18,224 nt of DNA from an uncultured Clostridia bacterium. Lineage in GTDB: Bacteria; Bacillota; Clostridia; Oscillospirales; Butyricicoccaceae. Below the pieces are notes generated by a model. The model was not told the DNA's origin. It searched no databases and worked only from the letters and a program-made list of their open reading frames with translations. The first letter of the stretch is position 1. Every line of letters begins with the position of its first letter. This document shows positions 1 through 6,102 of the stretch, in pieces. The stretch spans positions 1 through 18,224 of the forward strand of contig CAJUJQ010000058.1 in the NCBI GenBank assembly GCA_910586575.1, written 5' to 3'. The position numbers and the translations under genes are program-made.

Positions 1-156
1 GCTCGATCATGATATTGTCCGCCCAACGGGACTTGCCGTCCATGCTCTGGCGGATCTGTTGTTTTCATAAGCGATCGTTCCTAATTCCTTCTCGCCTCCC
101 AGTACCTCCAGGACTAATTTCGTCTTGAATTGCGGGCTGTACTGCGTCCGTGCCAT
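1..156 (-). pseudogene. IS3-family transposase, orfA start fused to orfB end
   Basis: Reading leftwards from ATG at 156-154, behind an AAGGAAGGAG ribosome binding site, the protein begins MARTQYSPQFKTKLVLEVLG. This is the helix-turn-helix start of an IS3 orfA (DNA-binding half of the transposase). After about 33 residues the similarity stops, and this frame ends at a TGA at 9-7. From about position 60 leftwards another frame reads QSMDGKSRWADNIMIE, the familiar block of the orfB integrase (rve) domain near its catalytic glutamate. The intervening orfA zipper and most of orfB are missing, so this cannot be an active transposase. The orfB frame is still open at the window edge. Confidence 0.75.
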
Positions 157-242
157 GGTTCTTTTGCTCCTTCCTTTGCTTTTATTTCATTCTACCATGT
201 TCACGTTCTTTTTCATAGGCGTGGTCCGAATCCCAGGGACCA
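1..242 (-). mobile_element. IS3-family insertion sequence relic 1 (runs off the left edge)
   Basis: The minus strand carries the start of an IS3-type first ORF joined to the end of the transposase ORF. The presumed outer end is near 242, where the minus strand begins TGGTCCCTGGGATTCGGAC, with the TG start usual for IS3 ends. The rest of the transposase would lie left of position 1. The terminal assignment is inference, since the partner end is outside the window. Confidence 0.6.
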
Positions 243-261
243 TTATGATATTTCCACATTC

Positions 262-326
262 ACAGTTTAACCGGGGATTGTTCATAGAATGTTAACTCAT
301 TCAAATACCGTGAAAATTTAAACTGT
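262..326. repeat. Inverted repeat ACAGTTTAA / TTAAACTGT
   Basis: ACAGTTTAA at 262-270 is matched by TTAAACTGT at 318-326, with 47 bases between. The right copy overlaps the presumed end of the second IS relic at 324. It may be an older insertion scar or part of an IS end. No coding frame of note lies between the arms. Confidence 0.4.
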
Positions 327-695
327 ACCCCTTGTCAAGGAAACCGTTCATACGACAGGACCCAAACCCACAAATCTGCCGCACTCTGAGGGGAACACAT
401 GAAACCGATCATGTCAAGGCACCGGCTGACGCCTCGCCTGCGGCGGCCTTTGTCCAAAGAAGCTTTCCTGCGGGGCATTATCCCAGCAGTTGTCCCTGCG
501 TGATCTTGTATGTGTGCGGGTTCTTCCGCAGCTCTGCCATCTCATCCTCTGTGAATTTCTTCCTTTCCATGATTCGTCACCCTTTTTCCTGATGATACCA
601 TGGATGCCTCACTTTGTACAAGCTGCATGTCCAAAGTGTTGGCTGCGGATCATGCCCTGTCTGATTCTCGGGGTTGAACTTTTATGTGGTGTCCA
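324..695 (-). mobile_element. IS3-family relic 2, internally deleted, about 372 bp
   Basis: Both presumed ends are visible. The upstream end on the minus strand starts at 695 with TGGACACCACATAAAAG. The other end starts on the plus strand at 324 with TGTACCCCTTGTCAAGG. They share the pattern TGnACnCC, as expected for IS3-type terminal repeats. Between them only the first codons of the helper ORF and a short piece of the transposase C-terminus remain. No target-site duplication is evident. A palindrome, CCCTATAGGG, abuts the outer end at 696-705. Confidence 0.55.
453..570 (-). pseudogene. IS3-family transposase fragments (helper ORF start plus orfB piece)
   Basis: From ATG at 570-568 the minus strand reads MERKKFTEDEMAELRKNP and stops after 30 codons (TAA at 480-478). 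This start is characteristic of the HTH ORF of clostridial IS3-like elements. Immediately after the conserved part, in another frame (494-453), it reads DNCWDNAPQESFFG, a signature block of the orfB integrase domain around its catalytic glutamate. The normal element has well over 300 codons between these two pieces. The gene is dead by deletion and frameshift. Confidence 0.7.
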
Positions 696-741
696 CCCTA
701 TAGGGTATCGTATAATTCTACATACAAATCGGAAATTTTAT

Positions 742-769
742 TTGCAAAGCAGGATAAATATGGTACAAT
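742..769 (+). promoter_or_regulatory. Promoter of the MalY/PatB-type gene
   Basis: TTGCAA at 742-747 and TACAAT at 764-769 are 16 bases apart, 40 bases upstream of the start codon at 809. The promoter lies outside the IS relic end at 695, so the insertion did not interrupt it. Confidence 0.6.
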
Positions 770-808
770 AAAACCATAAGTGAGTAAAGTGAAAGAAGGT
801 TCGTAAAG

Positions 809-2020
809 ATGAAATATGATTTTACATCCATCATGGACCGGCGCGGAATGGACGCGATGGCAATTGATGATTTAGGTACCATGCGATGGTTTGCGCCGTC
901 CGCCCCGAAGGAGGGCTTTGACGCAATCCCCATGTGGGTTGCGGATATGAATTTTGCCACGGTTCCCACCATCCCAGAGGCGATTATTGCCCGGACGAAG
1001 CACCCCGCCTACGGTTATTTCCATCCCAGCGACGCCTATTTCCGCTCGATTATCCAGTGGCATGAAAACCGGAACGGCGTTACAGGCCTGCTTCCGGAGC
1101 ACATTGGCTATGAAAACGGGGTGCTCGGCGGCATTGTCAGCGCGCTGAACGTGTTGTGCTCCAAAGGGGACCATGTGCTGCTGCATTCCCCGACATATAT
1201 CGGGTTTACCAGCAGCCTGGAAAATAACGGCTATCACATTGTGCATTCCCCGCTGAAACTGGACGAAAAAGGCGTGTGGCGGATGGATTTTGCAGACATG
1301 GAGCGCAAAATTGCAGAGCATCGGATTCATGCGGCGGTTTTCTGTTCTCCGCACAATCCGACCGGGCGCGTTTGGGAGCGCTGGGAGCTGGAACAGGCAA
1401 CGGAGCTATTCCGGAAGCATGATGTTTTTGTGATTTCGGATGAAATCTGGTCGGATATTATCCTGAACGGAAACCGGCACATTCCGCTGCAATCGGTCAG
1501 TGAGGATGCGCGGAACCGTACCGCCGCCATCTACGCGCCATCTAAAACCTTCAACCTGGCGGGGCTTATCGGAAGCTATCATATTATCTATAATAAGGCA
1601 CTCCGGGACAGAATCGAAAAAGAATCTTCACTTTCGCATTATAACACGATGAACGTTCTATCCATGCACGCCCTGATCGGTGCGTATCAGCCGGAGGGCT
1701 ATGAGTGGGTGGATGAGCTGCGAGAGGTGCTTTCCGGGAATATCAATTACGCCTGCCAATTTATTGAAGAGCATTTTCCGGGCGTTCATACCGCAAGGCC
1801 GGAGGGTACCTATATGCTGTTTCTTGATTGCTCCGAGTGGTGCGCGGCGCACGGCTGCACGATTGAGGAAGTCATGCAAGCTGGATGGGACGTTGGTGTC
1901 GCGTGGCAGGACGGAAGGGCGTTCCACGGGCCGTGCCATATCCGGGTCAATCTGGCGCTTCCGTTTTCCCGTGTGAAAGAAGCCTTTGACAGGCTGGCAC
2001 GATATGTATTTCACACCTGA
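809..2020 (+). CDS. MalY/PatB family aminotransferase / cystathionine beta-lyase
   Basis: This is a 403-residue cytoplasmic PLP enzyme of fold type I, the full usual length of the MalY/PatB group. PatB-type members cleave cystathionine or cysteine (C-S lyase), releasing pyruvate and ammonia; others act as aminotransferases. Visible motifs are PMWVADMNF near 41-49, typical of the group, SPHNPTG at 180-186, SDEIW at 210-214 with the cofactor-binding Asp211, and SKTFNLAG with the Schiff-base lysine Lys246. A C-terminal Arg in HIRVNLALP binds the substrate carboxylate. The ATG has GAAGG nine bases upstream and a promoter at 742-769. The gene stands alone between IS relics and a terminator. Family membership is firm. 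Whether the physiological reaction is C-S cleavage or transamination cannot be told from sequence. Confidence 0.92.
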   Translation: MKYDFTSIMDRRGMDAMAIDDLGTMRWFAPSAPKEGFDAIPMWVADMNFATVPTIPEAIIARTKHPAYGYFHPSDAYFRSIIQWHENRNGVTGLLPEHIGYENGVLGGIVSALNVLCSKGDHVLLHSPTYIGFTSSLENNGYHIVHSPLKLDEKGVWRMDFADMERKIAEHRIHAAVFCSPHNPTGRVWERWELEQATELFRKHDVFVISDEIWSDIILNGNRHIPLQSVSEDARNRTAAIYAPSKTFNLAGLIGSYHIIYNKALRDRIEKESSLSHYNTMNVLSMHALIGAYQPEGYEWVDELREVLSGNINYACQFIEEHFPGVHTARPEGTYMLFLDCSEWCAAHGCTIEEVMQAGWDVGVAWQDGRAFHGPCHIRVNLALPFSRVKEAFDRLARYVFHT

Positions 2021-2044
2021 TTTTGGTTAAAATGCAAAAAATAT

Positions 2045-2096
2045 CAGACCTGTTTGTGAACCTTTCGATGGATTCCAAACAGGCCTGTTTTTTGTG
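2045..2096 (+). terminator. Rho-independent terminator, probably bidirectional
   Basis: The arms CAGACCTGTTTG and CAAACAGGCCTG pair at 11 of 12 positions and are followed by TTTTTT. On the other strand the same stem is followed by ATATTTTTT, so it can also end the convergent gene whose stop codon is at 2099-2101. Confidence 0.85.
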
Positions 2097-2098
2097 GC

Positions 2099-3322
2099 TC
2101 AGTAGCCAAGTTCTTCGCCGACTAAAATAATCTCAGTATGCCTGACCCCGTTCGAGGGCGAAAGCAGGATGGTAAGTGCCCGGCAAATCCGTTCGGGCGA
2201 GCGGCAGTCGCGGCATTTGCCGTCAACTGCACAGGGTGTATTTTTGTGCAGGCGCTGGGCATTGCGCGGCGCGGCAATTTGCCGGGCACGGTTGACCGCT
2301 GATTCCAAATCCGGTGCGAGCTTGTTCAGGCCGCACACAAAATAGACCTCACCGGGGCCGTACATGGATGCTGCAACACGGTTGCAGTTGCCATCGATGT
2401 TGACCACCTCGCCGGTGAGCGCCAGCGCATTTGCCGAGGTCACGAAGACATCGGGCGAGGTGCACGGCGCGTCGCCACGCCAGTGCCACTGTACCGTGCC
2501 GCTCTCCCGGAGCGCGTCATAAGCGCCTGTTTCTTCCAGCGTCATGGAGCCGCCAAACCCGGCGGTTTTTCCGCTGCATACGGTTTTCAGGTAGGAAACC
2601 GCCTCCTGTGCCGTCTCGAAGTAGGAAAACCCGAATTCGCGCTGGGTAAATGCCGCGCCCAGGCTGTCCGGCTTTACGAAGTGCGCCAGCAGCTGCGCGG
2701 GGTGGTCTGCAAGGAAGTTTGCGCCGTTTTCGAGCAGTACCTCCCGGCTGCGGAATCCCCAGGTGACGCCTGCGGTGGTCAGTCCGGCGTTTTTCGCGGT
2801 CTGCATATCAACGCCGCTGTCGCCGATATATAGGGTGTCCTCCGGCGCCGCGTTCAGAAGCGTTAAGACTTCCCGCGCGGAGGTGGGGTCAGGCTTGCGC
2901 GGCACGTCCGGACGCTCACCAAGGGTCAGGTTTACAATGCCGGGGAAGAAGTAGTCAATCAGTTTCTTTGCCGCCGGGTCGTATTTATTGGAGAGAACCG
3001 CTGTTTTGACGCCCTGCCCGTGCAGTGCGCGCAGCAGCGCGGGGATACCCTCATAAGGATGGGTCAGGTCGTGCAAATGCGCCTCATAATACTTGCGGAA
3101 CTCGGCAAGGCAGGCGTCTATAACCGCATCCTCGGTTCCTTCAGGCAAGCTGCGCATCATCAGATTGCGGATGCCGTTTCCAACACGTTCGCGGGTCTGT
3201 TCAACCGTGATGGGCGGGTAGCCGTGTGAAGCCAGCCCAGCGTTCGCGGCGGCGCATAGGTCGCCCAGCGTGTTTAACAGGGTGCCGTCAAGGTCAAAAA
3301 TGGCGGCGGAATAGCGTTTCAT
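2099..3322 (-). CDS. HAD phosphatase (phosphoglycolate phosphatase-like) fused to LUD domain
   Basis: The product has 407 residues in two domains. Residues 1 to about 215 are a HAD-superfamily hydrolase of the Gph type: FDLDGTLLNT holds nucleophile Asp10 and general acid Asp12, VLSNK is motif II, and IGDSGVDMQTA is the Mg-binding motif IV. Residues from about 220 to the end match the LUD domain (DUF162, LutC/YkgG family): GFGGSMTLEE, VNIDGNCNRVAA, CGLNKLAPDLESA and a cysteine cluster near the end (CAVDGKCRDC, then ERIC). LUD proteins are usually free-standing at about 210 residues, so the fusion is unusual. No ATG lies between the HAD motif IV region and the LUD GGSMTLE motif, so a separate LUD start is unlikely. 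I chose ATG 3322 because GGAGG sits seven bases upstream; a longer frame from 3352 lacks such a site. The combined function is unknown. Confidence 0.88.
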   Translation of the reverse strand: MKRYSAAIFDLDGTLLNTLGDLCAAANAGLASHGYPPITVEQTRERVGNGIRNLMMRSLPEGTEDAVIDACLAEFRKYYEAHLHDLTHPYEGIPALLRALHGQGVKTAVLSNKYDPAAKKLIDYFFPGIVNLTLGERPDVPRKPDPTSAREVLTLLNAAPEDTLYIGDSGVDMQTAKNAGLTTAGVTWGFRSREVLLENGANFLADHPAQLLAHFVKPDSLGAAFTQREFGFSYFETAQEAVSYLKTVCSGKTAGFGGSMTLEETGAYDALRESGTVQWHWRGDAPCTSPDVFVTSANALALTGEVVNIDGNCNRVAASMYGPGEVYFVCGLNKLAPDLESAVNRARQIAAPRNAQRLHKNTPCAVDGKCRDCRSPERICRALTILLSPSNGVRHTEIILVGEELGY

Positions 3323-3356
3323 AAATATTCCTCCGAAAGCGTAGTACTCCATCCAG

Positions 3357-3645
3357 TCAGAACGAGTTCGATTTTTGGCCGGATGGAGCAGTAGGTTTTC
3401 TCAGTTGATAGAATTGTTTCACCCATTCGGGATTATCTTCAAAGGCAGGCGTGTGCCAAAGCTTTTCCAGCGTGCGCCTGCCCGTGCGCTTGTCCAGTGC
3501 CGCAAAAATCCGGATGATTGCGTTTTCACTTTGTAATGCCTGCCCAGCCGGCAGCTGTAAAAATTCCAGCGCCGCCTTTTAAGGGATCGCAAAGCAGGGC
3601 TTCCAGCTGCTTCCTTAATCCCGCCCATGATTTGTAATGTGCCAT
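3357..3645 (-). pseudogene. SF0329-family protein, internally deleted and frameshifted
   Basis: From ATG 3645-3643 (AGAGGA upstream) the frame begins MAHYKSWAGLRKQLEALLCD, the start of the SF0329 family, small cytoplasmic proteins of unknown function of roughly 180 residues. The frame closes at 3528-3526. A second frame on the same strand then reads ALEFLQLPAGQALQSENAII followed by IRIFAALDKRTGRRTLEKL and NPEWVKQFYQLR, ending at TGA 3359-3357; this is the family's C-terminus. About 80 central residues are absent and the ends are joined out of frame near 3560-3575. It lies between the HAD-LUD gene and the radical SAM pair on the same strand. Family recall is from memory of conserved blocks, but the two halves fit in order and orientation. 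Confidence 0.7.
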
Positions 3646-3665
3646 GTGGATTCCTCTTAACGGTT

Positions 3666-4919
3666 TCAAAGTTCAATATGGTCTGGAAAGGCTTCTTTCC
3701 GTAAGATCCCCCACATTTTGTCAATGTAAGAAAGGGTGTAAAAGTTTTCATAATAGTGATAGTAAAAAGCGCCCTTCAGGGTCATTCGATAAATACCGCC
3801 GCTTTCTGTAATAAGGTCAAAACGCTTTGCCAGCGCCAGCTCAAAACCGTACATCTTTTTCAGCGGGATGCCGAAAAACCGTTCAAACCCGGCGGCGCTG
3901 ACTTCGGTGCTGTAGGCGGTCCAGAACAGGAAATACACCATCCGCTGACGGAGGGAAAAGCGGAGCGTCAGCGAGGTCGGAAGCTGGCCGTTGTTCACGC
4001 GTTTGCAGTATTCGGGAACCGAAAAGGTATTCAGCTTGAACTGCTCCCGCAGGAGGGTAGCCGCCGAGCAGCCGAACCCCAGGAAGTTGTCACGGGTCAT
4101 AGAGGAATACTGTGTGGAAGCGTTTTTTGCAAATGTCCAGATTGAGTTGCGGACACAGCCAATTTGCAGGCAATAATTTGTGATTTTGTCGAGGAGCTGC
4201 CGTTTTTCTCTCTTGGGGAGCGCCTTGACGGGGCTTTCCGTAAAGGTGAAATCAATGAACGGATAAATTGCGATATGGTTTGCGCCGCTGGCAAAGGCGG
4301 TATCAAGATCCGTTTTCAGGTCATCAAACGTTTGCCCCGGCAGGGCAAAGATAAAGTCCATGGAAACCGTTTCAAATGGTACGGTTTTTAGTGCATCCGA
4401 CAATACGGATGGGTCAACCGGTTTGCGGCCGAGCAGGGACTGAAATTTTCCCTGAAAGGATTGGATTCCAATGCTGAGCTTGGTCACGCCCGCCGCTTTC
4501 AGCTGCCGCAGCAAGGGAACAGTGACGTTGTCCGGGTGCAGCTCGATGCCGACGCCCTCGGTAATGATGAAATGCGCGTGGACCGCGTCGAGTATTTCCT
4601 TCAAACGGCCTGCGGCAAGGGCTGGCGTACCACCGCCAAAGTAAAGGCTGGTGACCCGTTTTTTCTCTGTGATTTGGTTTCCAACCAGGTGGATCTCCCG
4701 AATCAGTGCATCGATATACTGTTCACACTGCGGTTCCGAATAGACGATTTTACAGTATGGACAGAAATTGCAGATGTTTTTGCAGAAGGGGATATGGATA
4801 TACAGCCCAAGGCTTTCACATTCCGAAAAGGGAAGCTGTTGGTCATATTCGTTTGTAAACAGGAAGGGCTTTACCGAACGGGTAAGCCACATCCTGGTAA
4901 GTGTTGTAATGATACTCAT
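3666..4919 (-). CDS. HemN/HemW-like radical SAM protein
   Basis: This 417-residue protein has the radical SAM core of the coproporphyrinogen oxidase-like group. YIHIPFCKNICNFCPYC (from residue 40) holds the CxxxCxxC [4Fe-4S] ligands Cys46, Cys50 and Cys53, plus Cys56. GGGTP at 95-99 binds S-adenosylmethionine, and SIGIQSFQ lies near 150. True anaerobic HemN has CxxxCxxCxC; here the extra Cys is one place further on, and the HemN N-terminal region is not seen, so coproporphyrinogen decarboxylation should not be assumed. HemW-type heme chaperones are another relative. The ATG is seven bases after the stop of the upstream radical SAM gene, with only a weak AGGTG site, which suggests translational coupling. 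The substrate is unknown. Confidence 0.82.
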   Translation of the reverse strand: MSIITTLTRMWLTRSVKPFLFTNEYDQQLPFSECESLGLYIHIPFCKNICNFCPYCKIVYSEPQCEQYIDALIREIHLVGNQITEKKRVTSLYFGGGTPALAAGRLKEILDAVHAHFIITEGVGIELHPDNVTVPLLRQLKAAGVTKLSIGIQSFQGKFQSLLGRKPVDPSVLSDALKTVPFETVSMDFIFALPGQTFDDLKTDLDTAFASGANHIAIYPFIDFTFTESPVKALPKREKRQLLDKITNYCLQIGCVRNSIWTFAKNASTQYSSMTRDNFLGFGCSAATLLREQFKLNTFSVPEYCKRVNNGQLPTSLTLRFSLRQRMVYFLFWTAYSTEVSAAGFERFFGIPLKKMYGFELALAKRFDLITESGGIYRMTLKGAFYYHYYENFYTLSYIDKMWGILRKEAFPDHIEL

Positions 4920-4926
4920 GGCACAC

Positions 4927-5835
4927 CTACAGATATTTTAAATATGTACGCAGCATTTCCAAAATGATTTTGATATTGCCACGGAATAACAATGTGTACT
5001 CCGCCACGAAAAAATAACCGCATTGTTCGCATAAACCGGGTACGTCAATGCAGCGCCCGCAGGTGCTCAGCCTACCGTTTTCCATGACTGCGCATTGATG
5101 GCACGGCGTTGGAAAGCTGTTATGAATCAAATAAGGAAAGGCGCTTTTCAGGTTGAAAACCGGTGCGCCCTGCGTTATCATTTCCGAGATTGTTTTGCAG
5201 CAGGCGGCTTTTTCAGCTTCGTTTAACGCGAGCGCCGCTGTGTCCGGATAGGGTGTATGGAAGTTAAATGAAACCGCGCGGACATTGGGCATTTGTTTGG
5301 CTGTCAGGCAAACCTCACGGATGGCATTTTGATTCAGCTGATTGATTGCCATATAAAAACAAATGTTGTCGGAGGCCGCGTGCTGAATATGGTCCATAAT
5401 GGTATCATAGGTGTCGCCACGGATGCGGTTATGCCGTTCGCGGTCGCCGTCCAGGCTGAGTAAAATCAGGTCGGCTTCCGGCAAATCGAGTGGGAATGTG
5501 CCGTTCGTTACGACATTTACAATCAAAAACCCCATCTGCTTGGCTTCTTTCACCAAATCGCGCAGGGTTTTGCCGCTGTCCTCCCAAAGGAAGGTTTCCC
5601 CACCGCAGAAAAACAAGATCCGGATTCCCTGTGCGTAAAGCTGTTCCATTTCACGTTTGATTTGCCGGTAGGGATATAGGATGCCGGTGATATTATTCAC
5701 GGAGCAGTGACGGCAATGCAGATTGCATTGATCGGTAACAATAATCGTTCCAAGAATGGGGTCTTTTCGACGGAACAGGATGGTGGAAAGGCCGAATCCT
5801 GCAAAGTGAAGAAAGGACGAAAGCTTCACGGTCAT
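4927..5835 (-). CDS. Radical SAM protein with C-terminal cysteine cluster
   Basis: About 302 residues. TDQCNLHCRHCS near residue 35 carries the CxxxCxxC iron-sulfur motif, followed by a GGE motif (FFCGGETFL) and a radical SAM partial TIM barrel (VTNGTFP, ILLSLDGDRERHNRIRG). The last 60 residues hold CHQC, CGRC and CEQC pairs, a plausible auxiliary cluster site of SPASM/twitch type, and then a hydrophobic-basic tail. Start: ATG at 5835 with AAGGA four bases upstream; an in-frame GTG at 5838 is possible. It is the first gene of a two-gene operon with the HemN-like protein. No precursor peptide or known pathway gene is adjacent, so the modified substrate cannot be named. Distant MoaA/PqqE/HpnH-type relatives are possible comparators. 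Confidence 0.8.
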   Translation of the reverse strand: MTVKLSSFLHFAGFGLSTILFRRKDPILGTIIVTDQCNLHCRHCSVNNITGILYPYRQIKREMEQLYAQGIRILFFCGGETFLWEDSGKTLRDLVKEAKQMGFLIVNVVTNGTFPLDLPEADLILLSLDGDRERHNRIRGDTYDTIMDHIQHAASDNICFYMAINQLNQNAIREVCLTAKQMPNVRAVSFNFHTPYPDTAALALNEAEKAACCKTISEMITQGAPVFNLKSAFPYLIHNSFPTPCHQCAVMENGRLSTCGRCIDVPGLCEQCGYFFVAEYTLLFRGNIKIILEMLRTYLKYL

Positions 5836-5851
5836 CACATCCTTATATCTC

Positions 5852-5879
5852 TAAATAAGCAAATTCGCAACTTGTACAA
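5852..5879 (-). promoter_or_regulatory. Possible promoter of the radical SAM pair
   Basis: On the minus strand TTGTAC (5879-5874) and TATTTA (5857-5852) are 16 bases apart, 17 bases before the ATG at 5835. The match is modest and the leader would be very short. Confidence 0.3.
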
Positions 5880-5880
5880 A

Positions 5881-5939
5881 AATCAAATTGTTTTGTCCTC
5901 ACCGCGCGGACAATCAGTCCAATCAAACGATTTTTGTCC
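5881..5939. repeat. Direct repeat upstream of the radical SAM operon (candidate operator)
   Basis: Two near-identical copies occur 40 bases apart: AATCAAATTGTTTTGTCC at 5881-5898 and AATCAAACGATTTTTGTCC at 5921-5939. Between them lies a small inverted repeat, GGACAATCAGTCC (5908-5920). They lie just upstream of the possible promoter of the minus-strand operon, a usual position for activator or repressor sites. The regulator is unknown. Confidence 0.5.
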
Positions 5940-6002
5940 ACGTAGCATAGACAAATTTGTGTAACATTCAGATATGCTCATTTAGAGCTTATATATGAAG
6001 AA

Positions 6003-6032
6003 GCCAGCCCGCCGTCCTTTTGTCGGGCTGGC
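6003..6032 (-). terminator. Terminator of malQ
   Basis: The arms GCCAGCCCG (6003-6011) and CGGGCTGGC (6024-6032) form a nine-base stem. On the minus strand it is followed by TTCTTC, a weak T tract, 70 bases after the malQ stop. Confidence 0.65.
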
Positions 6033-6102
6033 AAATAGTGCAGAAACGACAGCCGGTTCCCCATCCCGCTTGCGGACGGGGAGGGGCTTGCGGCCTTCGG
6101 TG

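Noticed and set aside
332..771. Short plus-strand frames in the IS relic region
   Set aside because: They have no ribosome binding sites or family likeness; the minus strand holds recognisable transposase fragments.
872..1354. 160-codon minus-strand frame opposite the MalY/PatB-type gene
   Set aside because: Fully inside a well-supported plus-strand gene, with low-complexity His/Arg-rich composition and no family match.
3419..3751. 110-codon minus-strand frame across the SF0329 relic
   Set aside because: It overlaps the end of the HemN-like gene and reads the pseudogene in a frame that shows none of the family blocks.
3666..4919. Naming the gene hemN or hemW
   Set aside because: The cysteine spacing and N-terminus differ from true HemN and there is no heme or hrcA/grpE context, so only the superfamily is supported.
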